The notes under the pieces: generated by a model
What the model was told of the DNA's origin: nothing
The model's input: the letters and a program-made list of their open reading frames with translations, nothing else
The model's database searches: none
In this document: piece after piece, positions 32,513-40,862 of the stretch
Layout: every line of letters begins with the position of its first letter
Position numbering within the stretch: the first letter of the stretch is position 1
Made by a program: the position numbers and the translations under genes
Virus record (IMG/VR): IMGVR_UViG_3300046011_005830
Coordinates: 1-48,906 of that record
Reading direction: 5' to 3' (one strand)
Length of the DNA: 48,906 nt
Origin: a virus

Positions 32513-32984
32513 GTTGTTCCAATACTTTCAGTTGGTCTAGCATGTCATCTTGACTGTGAAAAGGACCGTAGAACGGATAGCGATTAAGGCTAATTAATTT
32601 AGGACAAAATGCTTCAGTCCAAGAATTATTTAATTTTATAACATAATATCCAGCACAAAAGAAACTTTTACTTTTATTGGTTTTTGTATAAACAGGAAAC
32701 TTATGTTTAATATCCCACATTACATTATATGCTCTGCCTGTAACTGGGTATTCATATACAAATCCATTTATTGTTTTGTTAGGTGCTTTTACTGCTTCAC
32801 GTGAAAACTTAACATTATGAACTTTTGTTAACAGTTTAATAGTGTTAAATTTTTCCCTTTGATCATTTGATACATAAACAAAACCGCCATTATCTACGGC
32901 TTGGATAGTGGCAACTTTGGATCCTTGGGATTCTACAATCCAATATTTGTTTTTGACAATTTGTTTTGCAATTAGTTCATTCAT
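32502..32984 (-). CDS. conserved phage hypothetical protein
   Basis: A 160-residue protein with beta-rich stretches (YWIVESQGSKVATIQAV and GFVYEYPVTGRAYNVMWDIKHKFPVYTK). The start is set at the ATG at 32984, which forms ATGA with the preceding stop. A longer frame to 33056 would run back through the DUF3307-like gene. No function is recognised. Confidence 0.58.
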   Translation of the reverse strand: MNELIAKQIVKNKYWIVESQGSKVATIQAVDNGGFVYVSNDQREKFNTIKLLTKVHNVKFSREAVKAPNKTINGFVYEYPVTGRAYNVMWDIKHKFPVYTKTNKSKSFFCAGYYVIKLNNSWTEAFCPKLISLNRYPFYGPFHSQDDMLDQLKVLEQHGK

Positions 32985-33346
32985 GAAAAAGTAAGTCCTA
33001 GTACAATAATATAAGTGAGTTGATGAGCCAATTGGTCTAAACCCAACTGATGCCAAAAAGATTTATCAGTTATGTCTCTGGTGCCCCAGTACATTTTAGC
33101 CCAATCGATATGATAATGTAGTGCTAAGTCCAATGCGCCCATGGCTAAAGCAAATAAAATTCCTGGGTATCCTAATACGATCCATACACAGCAGAAAGTG
33201 CCAATGCCATGCTTAACACTGTGGGTCATTCCAAGCCAAGAACCATAACGTCCTTTGTTTTCAATTTCAACCTGTGTTTGATTGACAAAATCAAAAAAGA
33301 AATGTTTTAACTGAAGCAATACTAGGAAAAAAATTTCAGGTCCCAT
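32981..33346 (-). CDS. DUF3307-like membrane protein
   Basis: A 121-residue membrane protein. The opening L.LKHFFFDFV..Q, the HSVKHGIGT segment, a membrane span (about 50-72) and the LDLALHYHIDWAKMYWG and FWHQLGLDQLAHQLTYI blocks are the hallmark of DUF3307. Conserved His and Asp in the membrane suggest a metal or substrate site, but the family's function is not established. ATGA coupling to the following gene. Phage copies are common. Confidence 0.8.
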   Translation of the reverse strand: MGPEIFFLVLLQLKHFFFDFVNQTQVEIENKGRYGSWLGMTHSVKHGIGTFCCVWIVLGYPGILFALAMGALDLALHYHIDWAKMYWGTRDITDKSFWHQLGLDQLAHQLTYIIVLGLTFS

Positions 33347-33527
33347 GTTTAATTTTCCTTTGATATTGATATTCGCGTTTAAGCCAGTACTTGTAACGTC
33401 GGAAATATTCTTGGCTGTTATAACTTACTGGCAAATTAAATGATTCTAATTCAGCTATATGGTCATACCACATACTGTTAATCCAAAGGCGAAACGCACT
33501 GAGTTTATTTTTCGCAAAGTTTGTCAT
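33336..33527 (-). CDS. small conserved phage protein
   Basis: A 63-residue protein with many aromatic and basic residues (LWINSMWYDHIAE and YFRRYKYWLKREYQYQRK). This short Trp/Tyr/Arg-rich type recurs in T4-like phages. It overlaps the upstream gene by 23 bases and the downstream by 11. Unknown. Confidence 0.55.
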   Translation of the reverse strand: MTNFAKNKLSAFRLWINSMWYDHIAELESFNLPVSYNSQEYFRRYKYWLKREYQYQRKIKHGT

Positions 33528-33702
33528 AAGTTAGCTCGTAATCGCGGATATGAGCCACGGGTTTAATCCATCCGTGGCCGATACACTCTTGCAGTAGATA
33601 TTTGTAACTTTCTGGACATCGATTACTGATTTCAAATCCTGCTCTAGGAACCGTTGTAAATCCATCTTTGATTAAAAAGTCAGGATCTGATTGTTTAATC
33701 AT
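33505..33702 (-). CDS. small conserved phage protein
   Basis: A 65-residue protein with start at 33702. It directly follows the upstream stop (TAAAATG), the junction type used elsewhere in this window. In-frame ATGs at 33741 and 33810 lie inside the neighbouring gene and are less likely. The sequence DGFTTVPRAGFEIS..CP and GWIKPVAH is a recognisable phage-conserved pattern with no assigned function. Confidence 0.6.
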   Translation of the reverse strand: MIKQSDPDFLIKDGFTTVPRAGFEISNRCPESYKYLLQECIGHGWIKPVAHIRDYELTYDKLCEK

Positions 33703-33703
33703 T

Positions 33704-33916
33704 TTAGTTTGTCTTGGTTGTGTGGTATATTTGATCATCATATAACTCAAATTTTTGCAGGATTTCTTTTGCAACGTTGTATTGTTGATGTTCCAATGCA
33801 ATGGCTGCACATTGTCGTACAGCTATTTCTATACTATGTTCTAGCAACCTTCCGCCAACTACCGGGTAATGAGAACCGCCTGCTTCTAAAGCAATTTGTT
33901 TAATTATGGGTTTCAT
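33704..33916 (-). CDS. small conserved phage protein
   Basis: A 70-residue protein. Start chosen at 33916 with GGAA before it (33928 possible). The EAGGSHYPVVGG..LE..IE.AV..C pattern is typical of a phage family of unknown role. The neighbour upstream has a related layout (IE.LGQYLIEEC), suggesting tandem duplication. Confidence 0.55.
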   Translation of the reverse strand: MKPIIKQIALEAGGSHYPVVGGRLLEHSIEIAVRQCAAIALEHQQYNVAKEILQKFELYDDQIYHTTKTN

Positions 33917-34151
33917 CTTCGATTCCAAAATAATTTTTTATTAGTTCACCAGCTCTTTTCATTGCCTTACCGCCATTGGGGCCGAAGTCATCCTGTGCAG
34001 TAATATCAGTGTTAAGAACCATAACACATTCTTCAATCAAATATTGACCTAAAGTTTCGATAAAACCAGCCATCCATTCTTCTGCTGGTACGTTAATGTC
34101 TGCATGATCCTGCCATGCTCTAACTGCTACTTCTTGTATACGATGATTCAT
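33900..34151 (-). CDS. small conserved phage protein
   Basis: An 83-residue protein opening with MNHRIQEVAVRAW, with a central helix FIETLGQYLIEECVMVL and a Gly/Lys-rich turn near the end. It resembles the following gene's product and similar short phage proteins. ATGA coupling with the exonuclease upstream. Function unknown. Confidence 0.55.
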   Translation of the reverse strand: MNHRIQEVAVRAWQDHADINVPAEEWMAGFIETLGQYLIEECVMVLNTDITAQDDFGPNGGKAMKRAGELIKNYFGIEDETHN

Positions 34152-35137
34152 TTGGGATATCCTGCATTAAGAATTTCTCCAATGGTAGAACTATTTTCAC
34201 TTAATTTGTTAAGCTCATACTTACCACAAAACTTAAGAAATTGTGCTCCTACCATCGGGCGATTTTTAGCTACACAATTTTCTTGAATAGTTTGATCAAT
34301 AATAGATTTAATATTATCTGGTTGAGCATTTAGATCAACCAACTGCACATTTCTCACATAATCATCTAGCACACGATGTTCATTACCGTTATGATCAGTC
34401 CATCTCTGTAGCATTAGGTTATTCCAATGGAAACCTTTACGACTCATATCTTCGTATGCTTCTTGTAAACCCACTTTATTTTTACTACCTTTAGTACGAA
34501 CACCTGGATATGCACTGAAAATATTGTCAGTGGGATCACCACGCATACATTTTTCAAATAGAATCCATTTAGGATTAGGAATACATTTTGCTTCTTTTGT
34601 TTTTTTGTCTATAACAGGGCGGCCTTTTTTATCAAAAATACCGTTAATAGTGTGCAATTCATCTGCCACACCATTGTATTGATTTACATTTTCTGCCAAC
34701 AGTTGATGAAAGTCAGTGTCACTGCTTACAATAGTATGATGATCATTGGGGTGATTGCGGATAAATCCTGCAATAAGATCGTCTGCTTCTAACTGCTCAT
34801 GCCTTAGTACAGTGCAATTTGTTTTTTCTGTCAGAAATGTTTTAAGATCGTCAAATGCTTCCCAAAACAGCCTGTCTTCTTCTGCTTCCCTTTCTGTTAG
34901 GGCAGCTCTAGCTGCAGCACGATTGGCTTTATATGGCGGATAAAAATCCTTGCGCCAACTACGACCTTCTAAACAAAATATAACATGATCGGCATGTTGA
35001 TCCCGCCAAGCCTTATTAACACTGGCAAGAGTTACATGAATGGCAAACCCCAACTTATCCCATGTATCGCTTTGACGATGGGCACTGTGGCGGGCTCGAA
35101 AGAATGTGTTGGCTGTGTCTACAATAAGATATCGCAT
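34148..35137 (-). CDS. T4 RNase H-like 5'-3' exonuclease
   Basis: A 329-residue FEN1/T4 RNase H-family nuclease that removes RNA primers and flaps during phage replication. The metal-binding acidic residues lie in VDTANTFF (N-terminus), LEADDLIAGF and SSDTDFHQLL. RGDPTDNI supplies the helix-hairpin-helix part. The length is close to T4 RNase H (305). The ATG at 35137 lacks an SD and lies close to the predicted promoter, so the mRNA may be nearly leaderless. ATGA coupling into the downstream small genes. Confidence 0.92.
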   Translation of the reverse strand: MRYLIVDTANTFFRARHSAHRQSDTWDKLGFAIHVTLASVNKAWRDQHADHVIFCLEGRSWRKDFYPPYKANRAAARAALTEREAEEDRLFWEAFDDLKTFLTEKTNCTVLRHEQLEADDLIAGFIRNHPNDHHTIVSSDTDFHQLLAENVNQYNGVADELHTINGIFDKKGRPVIDKKTKEAKCIPNPKWILFEKCMRGDPTDNIFSAYPGVRTKGSKNKVGLQEAYEDMSRKGFHWNNLMLQRWTDHNGNEHRVLDDYVRNVQLVDLNAQPDNIKSIIDQTIQENCVAKNRPMVGAQFLKFCGKYELNKLSENSSTIGEILNAGYPK

Positions 35138-35146
35138 AGTGCCATA

Positions 35147-35176
35147 ATAATAGCATATTATTTAAATATTTGTCAA
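35147..35176 (-). promoter_or_regulatory. sigma70-like promoter of the exonuclease gene
   Basis: Minus-strand TTGACA (35171-35176) with TATTAT at 18-base spacing (35147-35152). The AATATTT stretch after the -35 box is shared with the MoxR/VWA group. The implied transcript start is only a few bases from the ATG. Confidence 0.6.
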
Positions 35177-35815
35177 TAGCCTACTTACAGGAGGCAGTAA
35201 AAATTCGGCCCATGCACGATGAGCATCTGGACCATAATGGTAAAATTTTGGATTACTAGGTTTGAATCCTTTGTTTTCTAACCAGTAATAGTATGTAAAG
35301 TTTTGTTCATATGGATTAATATAAGAATCATGCCAATCGTATTTTGGCAAATTCCAATATTTAACGTGGTGAAAGTATGAATAACAATTAAAAAATAAGT
35401 GCGGTATTTTTTTATCTAATAGCTGGCAATGAAAATCATAAATTTTTTGATGCCAACTTAGTTCTTTTTGTTTTTGTATTTCTGGTTTAACAGAGTTTAT
35501 CACCCAATGTTTATATCTTGTTTGTAACTCTTCTGGCACTGAGTCTACCCCTGAACTAGTAACATAAACACATTGACCATTATGTATCCATTCTTCCCGT
35601 TCCCAAGTTGTCCATCCTACTATAACAAAATCTGGTTTGTTATTGCTTAGGTATTGTTCGGTAGTACGTAAAATAGTTTCATTAGAGCAGCCTGCTGTAG
35701 CATCACATCTAAAATGAAATTTTAAAAAAGTCGACAAATGAAACCCATAGCTTGCATTAATACCACCAGCATCATGCCCTGCACTATGACTGTCGCCGTT
35801 GACGTATAAAATCAT
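35162..35815 (-). CDS. SGNH-hydrolase-like protein
   Basis: A 217-residue protein opening with MILYVNGDSHSAG, where GDSH is the SGNH block I with Ser9 as candidate nucleophile. GCSNETI resembles the block II/III region, and YGPDAHRAW near the C-terminus supplies the Asp-x-His of block V. It shares VGWT..EREEW with the plus-strand protein at 12956-13597. Role is likely acyl ester removal or transfer on a sugar, by family analogy. Coupled to the next gene by ATGA. Confidence 0.68.
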   Translation of the reverse strand: MILYVNGDSHSAGHDAGGINASYGFHLSTFLKFHFRCDATAGCSNETILRTTEQYLSNNKPDFVIVGWTTWEREEWIHNGQCVYVTSSGVDSVPEELQTRYKHWVINSVKPEIQKQKELSWHQKIYDFHCQLLDKKIPHLFFNCYSYFHHVKYWNLPKYDWHDSYINPYEQNFTYYYWLENKGFKPSNPKFYHYGPDAHRAWAEFLLPPVSRLLTNI

Positions 35816-36051
35816 TCTGTGTATGTAGGATTAGGAAATTCTAGTTCAAATATGTGATAGCTATTAATTTCAGTGTCTTTAAGAGCCTCCGCAGTTCGAT
35901 TCCATTCAGCTTCTTCTAAAGTCCTAAAAAAACCAAGTCCGATGTACGTACCGTGTGCGTTTCCAACTGGTGAAAATGTAATTGTTGGTTTAGTGGACAT
36001 TTTAATTAACTGATAAAATTTTAATGTCTTGGGAGGCTTAATAGATTCCAT
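35812..36051 (-). CDS. small conserved phage protein
   Basis: A 79-residue protein. The start at 36051 has GAGG eight bases upstream and overlaps the previous stop. An internal ATG at 36000 is possible and would give a 62-residue form. Core TITFSPVGNAHGTYIGLGFF then a helix (LEEAEWNRTAEALKD). Unknown function. Confidence 0.52.
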   Translation of the reverse strand: MESIKPPKTLKFYQLIKMSTKPTITFSPVGNAHGTYIGLGFFRTLEEAEWNRTAEALKDTEINSYHIFELEFPNPTYTE

Positions 36052-36422
36052 TAGCTAACCTCGGTTCTTCCGTCTCCGATATCTTTACGTTGAATTCCAG
36101 AGATTGGTCGCGGGTTATTAGCTTCGTATTGCTCAAAGGTTTCTAATACGACATTGCGACATACATCTTGAAACCAGCGGTCTACAATTTGTACATCATC
36201 CTTGCCTTGATAACCTGCACGTAATAGTTTCATAACAAAGAATTCGTTCCAATCCAACTCAAAAGATCCATTGCCTACATTGTTAGGATCGATTTCTACT
36301 TTGAGAACACTGACCCACGGTTCTTTGCGTTTAGTTGCTTCTTCTTTTGGGTCTCGGGCTTTTACAGTTAACTTTGATTTAGAAGCTGTATTAGCTGCGG
36401 TAGTTGTTTTTTTAGTTGCCAT
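36051..36422 (-). CDS. conserved phage hypothetical protein
   Basis: A 123-residue protein with a Lys/Thr/Ala-rich N-terminus (about 30 residues) and a folded region WVSVLKVEIDPNNVGNGSFELDWNEFFV..L..AGY. AAGGAA stands before the ATG. The fold resembles small phage proteins of unknown function. Confidence 0.58.
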   Translation of the reverse strand: MATKKTTTAANTASKSKLTVKARDPKEEATKRKEPWVSVLKVEIDPNNVGNGSFELDWNEFFVMKLLRAGYQGKDDVQIVDRWFQDVCRNVVLETFEQYEANNPRPISGIQRKDIGDGRTEVS

Positions 36423-36436
36423 ATTTTTTCCTTAGA

Positions 36437-37312
36437 TTATTTACCCCACCCATTGCCCCATAGATCTACATGCAGTCTGGGACTATAATTATACCCTCTG
36501 CTCAAAGCCCAATCAGCAACACGAACGCGATTACGTTCATATGGCGTAACTACACCACCTTGAGGCATGACGTAGACTCTGCCCGAAAAACCTGCTTGTC
36601 TGTATTCGTTTACTGCCTGTTCAACTTCTTCAAAATGTTGTTCTGTTTCTACTACAAACTTTAGATATACAGTACCAATGTTTTCGTAAGCTGCAACTGT
36701 GTCTGGTCTAATAGCATCCTCCCACCGTTCTCCACTTGCACTTATTTTAGGGCTTACACTAAAAGTAATTTCTCCCCCATTGCCATAAGGAAACCTAGAC
36801 TGATTCCATTCTTGTAAATATTCGATAAAGTCGTCTTGTAGTGCTTGTGTACCATTAGTTTCGAAAGTGATATTTCGCAAATCCTCCATCTTTTCATCGC
36901 TGAGCAGATCTCGATAAGCACGTTGCCACCCTAGCAACGGTTCTCCACCTGTGATAACAAGATGAACATCATTGCCATTGTCTTGCAACCAACCTTTGTT
37001 TGGAGTTAGTGCAAGTAGTCGATTGACTACTTCATGCACAGACAGTGCGGGACTTAGATTTTTAAATGCTGGATGCCAACTTGCATAGCTGTCACAACCT
37101 GTATTGACCAATGGTAAACTGTTAAAATCCTTATACAAATGAACATTTTTTGCAATGTCATCTGCTTCAGTACTTCGAACACCTGGTGCACATCCAAATC
37201 CTGCGCATGTAAAGTTACAACCAAAGGTTCTTAGAAAGACACTGGGCACGCCAACAAAACGTCCTTCACCTTGTGCACTATAGAAAATTTCACTAATTTT
37301 AATTTTAGACAT
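36437..37312 (-). CDS. queE: 7-carboxy-7-deazaguanine synthase QueE-like (radical SAM)
   Basis: A 291-residue radical SAM enzyme that rearranges 6-carboxytetrahydropterin to 7-carboxy-7-deazaguanine. Opening SEIFYSAQGEG..VG.PSVFLR and VITGGEPLLG are QueE signatures. The cysteines are unusual: C32 and C36 (CNFTC), then C41 and a GCDS at C73, instead of a compact CxxxCxxC. The 30-odd residues between C41 and C73 look like an insertion in the cluster loop. It works with FolE and QueD nearby. QueC is not in the window. The family call is firm. The cluster ligands are uncertain. Confidence 0.88.
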   Translation of the reverse strand: MSKIKISEIFYSAQGEGRFVGVPSVFLRTFGCNFTCAGFGCAPGVRSTEADDIAKNVHLYKDFNSLPLVNTGCDSYASWHPAFKNLSPALSVHEVVNRLLALTPNKGWLQDNGNDVHLVITGGEPLLGWQRAYRDLLSDEKMEDLRNITFETNGTQALQDDFIEYLQEWNQSRFPYGNGGEITFSVSPKISASGERWEDAIRPDTVAAYENIGTVYLKFVVETEQHFEEVEQAVNEYRQAGFSGRVYVMPQGGVVTPYERNRVRVADWALSRGYNYSPRLHVDLWGNGWGK

Positions 37313-37318
37313 AATGGT

Positions 37319-38338
37319 TTATTTTACAAAAATATCGTTAATTTGTCTATTAACTCGGACAAATGTTGTACATTTTGGTAGCTGTTTTAAAGTAGGTGCA
37401 CCCACATAAGTGCAAGTACTCCTTAACCCGCCCAGTATGTTCAATACTGTGTCATTTACTGAGCCCTTATAATCTATAGAGACGGTTCTTCCTTCGGATG
37501 ATCTATATTCTGCCATACCCCCATGATGTTTATGCATAGCAGTATCAGAACTCATACCATAGAAAGTTATCTTTCCATCGTTGACAGCTCCGCCACCTTC
37601 ATCGTGGCCAGCTAGCATACCCCCAAGCATAACATAATCGGCGCCAGCTCCAAAAGCCTTGGCCACATCTCCAGGGCAAGTACAGCCACCATCAGCAATA
37701 ATATGAGCACCCAGGCCATGGGCAGCATCGGCACACTCGATGATTGCTGATAATTGCGGATATCCCACACCAGTTTGAACGCGAGTAGTACACACACTAC
37801 CAGGACCAATACCCACTTTAACAATGTCTGCTCCACGTAAAATTAACTCCTGAGTCATGTCTGCAGTTACAACATTTCCTGCAATAATGGTACAATGTGG
37901 GAATGCATCCCGCACATCAGCAACATAATCCCCAAATCTTTCGCTGTATCCATTTGCAACATCAATGCAAATGAATTTGATTTCAGGATACGAATTTATG
38001 ATTCTACTTAGTCGCTGAAAGTCTTGTTCACTGGTGCCAGTGCTGACTGCAAAATAATTGCCACCAATTTTTGCAACCAATTCATAAAGGTCACACTCGT
38101 CATAATTTTTTACCATACAAGTAAACATTCTATGATTCGATAGCGATTCGGCCATAGATATTGTACCTACCCCATCCATATTTGCAGCCATGATAGGTAC
38201 ACCTGTCCATTTGAATTTGCTGTGTTTAAATTGATATGTTCTACTTAAGTCCACTTCTTTTCGACTAGAAAGATTACTTCGTTTGGGACGGATCAAAACA
38301 TCTTTAAAATCTAATTTTATGTCTTCTTCAATTCGCAT
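37319..38338 (-). CDS. guaC: GMP reductase GuaC
   Basis: A 339-residue enzyme of the IMPDH/GMPR family. The catalytic loop GPGSVCTTR has C183 (E. coli GuaC uses Cys186). [47 protein letters not shown] and [12 protein letters not shown] are GuaC-specific. There is no CBS domain and the length matches GuaC. It converts GMP to IMP with NADPH, linking guanine and adenine pools. Its place between QueE and the transporter suggests balancing of guanine use. It overlaps the upstream gene by 11 bases. Confidence 0.93.
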   Translation of the reverse strand: MRIEEDIKLDFKDVLIRPKRSNLSSRKEVDLSRTYQFKHSKFKWTGVPIMAANMDGVGTISMAESLSNHRMFTCMVKNYDECDLYELVAKIGGNYFAVSTGTSEQDFQRLSRIINSYPEIKFICIDVANGYSERFGDYVADVRDAFPHCTIIAGNVVTADMTQELILRGADIVKVGIGPGSVCTTRVQTGVGYPQLSAIIECADAAHGLGAHIIADGGCTCPGDVAKAFGAGADYVMLGGMLAGHDEGGGAVNDGKITFYGMSSDTAMHKHHGGMAEYRSSEGRTVSIDYKGSVNDTVLNILGGLRSTCTYVGAPTLKQLPKCTTFVRVNRQINDIFVK

Positions 38339-38618
38339 TCGCGTTCTCTTTAAAAATATTGGACCAAGTTCGGAGTTTTTCTTTTTTTACTTGTTTTGCT
38401 TTATCTAGTGAAAGTCGATCTACTAGCCCTTGATCAATTAAAATATCAATCATGGCCAGAACATCACCCATCTCATTTGTTAACATTTGATTATGGGGAA
38501 TTTGCGTTCGGTAGTGCATACTTTCCAATCCAAATCTTCTGCACTTACTGACTTCTACTATTAGTTCCGCACATTCTTCTTGAAGGATGTCTAAAGTTTC
38601 TTGAATTTTATTGTTCAT
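38328..38618 (-). CDS. MazG-like nucleotide pyrophosphohydrolase
   Basis: A 96-residue helical protein. [17 protein letters not shown] supplies the EExxE metal motif, and [13 protein letters not shown] the ExxD partner, as in MazG-like hydrolases of phages. Start is taken at 38618 (TAAAATG junction) rather than an upstream ATG inside the neighbour. It could hydrolyse dNTPs or (p)ppGpp-type nucleotides. The substrate is uncertain. Confidence 0.68.
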   Translation of the reverse strand: MNNKIQETLDILQEECAELIVEVSKCRRFGLESMHYRTQIPHNQMLTNEMGDVLAMIDILIDQGLVDRLSLDKAKQVKKEKLRTWSNIFKENANAN

Positions 38619-38619
38619 T

Positions 38620-38784
38620 TTACCAATGTCTAATAACACCTGCAATAATTACAGAATTAGTTATGATATATGTTAACACAATCGCGGTGCGAATACAAGC
38701 AATACGATCTGCTTCCTTGTCGTCGTTTCCTGTTTTTTCACCCAGAGCTTTAGCCCAAAGTCGCCAAAATTTTTTTTTGTGCAT
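38620..38784 (-). CDS. small membrane protein
   Basis: A 54-residue protein starting at 38784. A basic amphipathic N-terminus (HKKKFWRLWAKALGEKTG) is followed by a transmembrane helix at the C-terminal end (about 32-52). Similar short proteins are common in T4-like marine phages. A GTG ten codons upstream is possible but has poor spacing to any SD. Unknown role. Confidence 0.55.
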   Translation of the reverse strand: MHKKKFWRLWAKALGEKTGNDDKEADRIACIRTAIVLTYIITNSVIIAGVIRHW

Positions 38785-38827
38785 AACAAAAATGGCAATG
38801 AGTTTTAAACTCACTGCCTATTCAGCT

Positions 38828-39472
38828 TTAATTGTTTGATTTGATAATATGTGATTCGTTTGTGTCTGCTGCAACTCTACGTTGAAGCCAACTTAACAAA
38901 ACTCCATATGCAGGTAGAATTACTAACAAACTAACTAGAATTTTACTGATGCTGTTATTAGTAGCAACAATATGCCAGTTAGCAGCCATAAATTCATTTG
39001 CACCTTTGTAGAAAGCTGTAAAGAAAAATGCGTAGGTATCAATAAACGTACTGACTACTGCACTAAGGCTTGGAGCAATCCACCAAGTTGCATATTTTTC
39101 ACGTAGATATTGGAAAACATAAACATCCAACAAATTACTGACAAAGTAAGCAACACCAGACCCCAGTCCGATTCTAATTGCTACAGAATCAGGAGCTCCG
39201 CCCAATTTTACAACTAGCATACTGACTAAAATTGCAGGAATAAATGCAAGCGTAATTACTGCACGACCGGTTTGTTTACCAAGCAAACGCACAGTCAAAT
39301 CAGTTAATACCACTACCAACGGAAATGTAAATGCCGCTAATGCTAAAGGATTTCCAAAAATATTGATTTTAAACTGAACAAGATAATTACTTACTGCAAT
39401 GATTACTACATGTAGTGCCATTAGTTTGTAAGCTAATGAACGATCTACTCCACCTAAGATTTTGTCTAACAT
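38828..39472 (-). CDS. yhhQ: YhhQ-type queuosine precursor transporter
   Basis: A 214-residue membrane protein with about six hydrophobic spans and the family hallmarks: VSNYLVQFK in span 1, FTFPLVVVLTDLTVRLLGKQTGR after the second, and STFIDTYAFFF with a later GVL ending. YhhQ/VUT1 proteins import preQ0/preQ1. AGGAG precedes the ATG. Placed between GuaC and QueD in the deazaguanine block, it suggests the phage supplements synthesis with uptake of the base, or imports it into the infected cell. Confidence 0.85.
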   Translation of the reverse strand: MLDKILGGVDRSLAYKLMALHVVIIAVSNYLVQFKINIFGNPLALAAFTFPLVVVLTDLTVRLLGKQTGRAVITLAFIPAILVSMLVVKLGGAPDSVAIRIGLGSGVAYFVSNLLDVYVFQYLREKYATWWIAPSLSAVVSTFIDTYAFFFTAFYKGANEFMAANWHIVATNNSISKILVSLLVILPAYGVLLSWLQRRVAADTNESHIIKSNN

Positions 39473-39485
39473 TTTTTCTCCTTAA

Positions 39486-39965
39486 TTAATCGACAAATTC
39501 TCTATCTTCCCTATGGCCAACTCTCATGGCCATATTACTGTCGGTTTCCCGTACTTCAACCTTGCAGCACCAAATTCGTTCTGCTTCAGTTTTTCCGTAC
39601 ATGGGTAGAAAGATAGTGTTTATGTACTCATAAAGAAAATCTGCAAGACCTTCACAGCCGGTTTTCTCTACGACAGTAATTTTTGCTAAACCAAGTTCTC
39701 CAAGACGGAGTAGTTCAGCCTTTTTGGGATCATCTTCTGCTACAAGCAAAGTATGATCGAACCATTCTTCTAGTTTTTCTTTTAAAGGTTTTAGTCCACC
39801 AAAATCCATACACCAATTACGTGCATCTAGTGTATCACATTCAAATTCAAAATGAAATGATAGTGCATAACCGTGAATTAGATTGCAATGACTGTCTGCC
39901 CGCCATTGACGATATGCAACTGGACCGATTTGTCTGTATGTTTTAGTACTAATATATTTTGCCAT
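39486..39965 (-). CDS. queD: QueD-like 6-carboxytetrahydropterin synthase (divergent zinc site)
   Basis: A 159-residue T-fold protein. The start is the ATG at 39965 with AAGAG upstream, rather than 40079. Conserved QueD points are CNLIHGY (catalytic Cys and one zinc His), MDFGGLK, FDHTLL (the DH of the triad) and a late VEVRE. However, the usual HGH is HGY, and the first zinc His (AAH in E. coli QueD) is not visible. Either the metal site is rebuilt with other His residues (SFHFE follows), or the enzyme has a changed reaction. It follows FolE in the pathway and QueE uses its product. Confidence 0.75.
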   Translation of the reverse strand: MAKYISTKTYRQIGPVAYRQWRADSHCNLIHGYALSFHFEFECDTLDARNWCMDFGGLKPLKEKLEEWFDHTLLVAEDDPKKAELLRLGELGLAKITVVEKTGCEGLADFLYEYINTIFLPMYGKTEAERIWCCKVEVRETDSNMAMRVGHREDREFVD

Positions 39966-40047
39966 CTCTTGCCTTTTGTAAGTAAGTTTGATGACTTGCA
40001 GAATATTTTGAGTGGGTTGAAAGTCTGAGTCCACTGTAAAATAATAT

Positions 40048-40545
40048 TTATCGCCACCAGGATTCATAAGGAAAAACAATCCAATCTAATGGTTGTTTAG
40101 TAACTTCCCTACCTACGTAATCCATTTTTAATTTACAACTGCTAGCAGTATTGTCGACGACCACGGCGAATCTGACATTATTATTCCAAACGTTTACCCA
40201 CCGTTCATTGTAAGGATGACAGCCGGATGGCCAATCATCTACAAGCCAATTAATGGTTGCCCCTGAGTCATTGATATCATCTACTACTAAAATATTTTTA
40301 CCATTGAATGCATCTTCTGCCATCCAAAGATTGCTTTCACAGCCATTTTCCTCATCACGCAAACTAATTTTAATTGTTTGCATAGGAACATCTAAATAGT
40401 GACTGATCATCGTTGCTGCAGTCAACCCACCACGAGTGATTCCTACAATGTAGTCAGGTCGCCAATCGGATAATGTAATTTGTCTAACAATATCTGCTAC
40501 TAAATTTCTATGTTCTTGGCCGGTAATATTAATATAATTCATCAA
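40048..40545 (-). CDS. phosphoribosyltransferase
   Basis: A 165-residue type I phosphoribosyltransferase. The PRPP loop ILVVDDINDSGATI (VVDD..DSG.T) is clear, as are IVGITRGG and the flexible region SLRDEENG. Phage versions are usually annotated as nucleobase or xanthine/hypoxanthine transferases. The substrate cannot be chosen here. In a block with GuaC and FolE, a purine substrate is plausible. Confidence 0.85.
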   Translation of the reverse strand: MMNYINITGQEHRNLVADIVRQITLSDWRPDYIVGITRGGLTAATMISHYLDVPMQTIKISLRDEENGCESNLWMAEDAFNGKNILVVDDINDSGATINWLVDDWPSGCHPYNERWVNVWNNNVRFAVVVDNTASSCKLKMDYVGREVTKQPLDWIVFPYESWWR

Positions 40546-40862
40546 GCTTCCATATGTGAGTTTAAATTGGTTTGTTCTACATGATTCATAAATTTAATAA
40601 TGAACATGCTGGCTACACCAGCATCGTCACCGTGAAAGTGTAGTCTAACACCTCCAGATCCATCTTGTCTACGATAACAAGGTTTGCTTTTACCAAATTG
40701 AACATACTTATCTAACCTTTTTCCGCCGCGGTGATCCCACCATTCTTTTTGAACAACTGTTCCACCGACCATTTCGTACCACTCGACCATTTCTTCCGTT
40801 AATGTATCAATTTCGATATAGATAGCAAAGTTAACGGTGCATCCTGGCGGTAATGGAATCAT
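40542..40862 (-). CDS. conserved phage hypothetical protein
   Basis: A 106-residue protein starting at 40862 (ATGA with the previous stop). PLPPGCTVNFAIYIEIDTL and a VRLHFHGDDAGVASMFIIKF segment form a beta-rich fold, with His residues that could bind metal. ATGA coupling with the PRTase. No function is recognised. Confidence 0.55.
   Translation of the reverse strand: MIPLPPGCTVNFAIYIEIDTLTEEMVEWYEMVGGTVVQKEWWDHRGGKRLDKYVQFGKSKPCYRRQDGSGGVRLHFHGDDAGVASMFIIKFMNHVEQTNLNSHMEA

Noticed and set aside
40045-40052. Minus-strand GATAAATA before the queD-like gene
   Set aside because: It lies over the end of the phosphoribosyltransferase gene about 80 bases from the start. Several such octamers are expected by chance in DNA this AT-rich.
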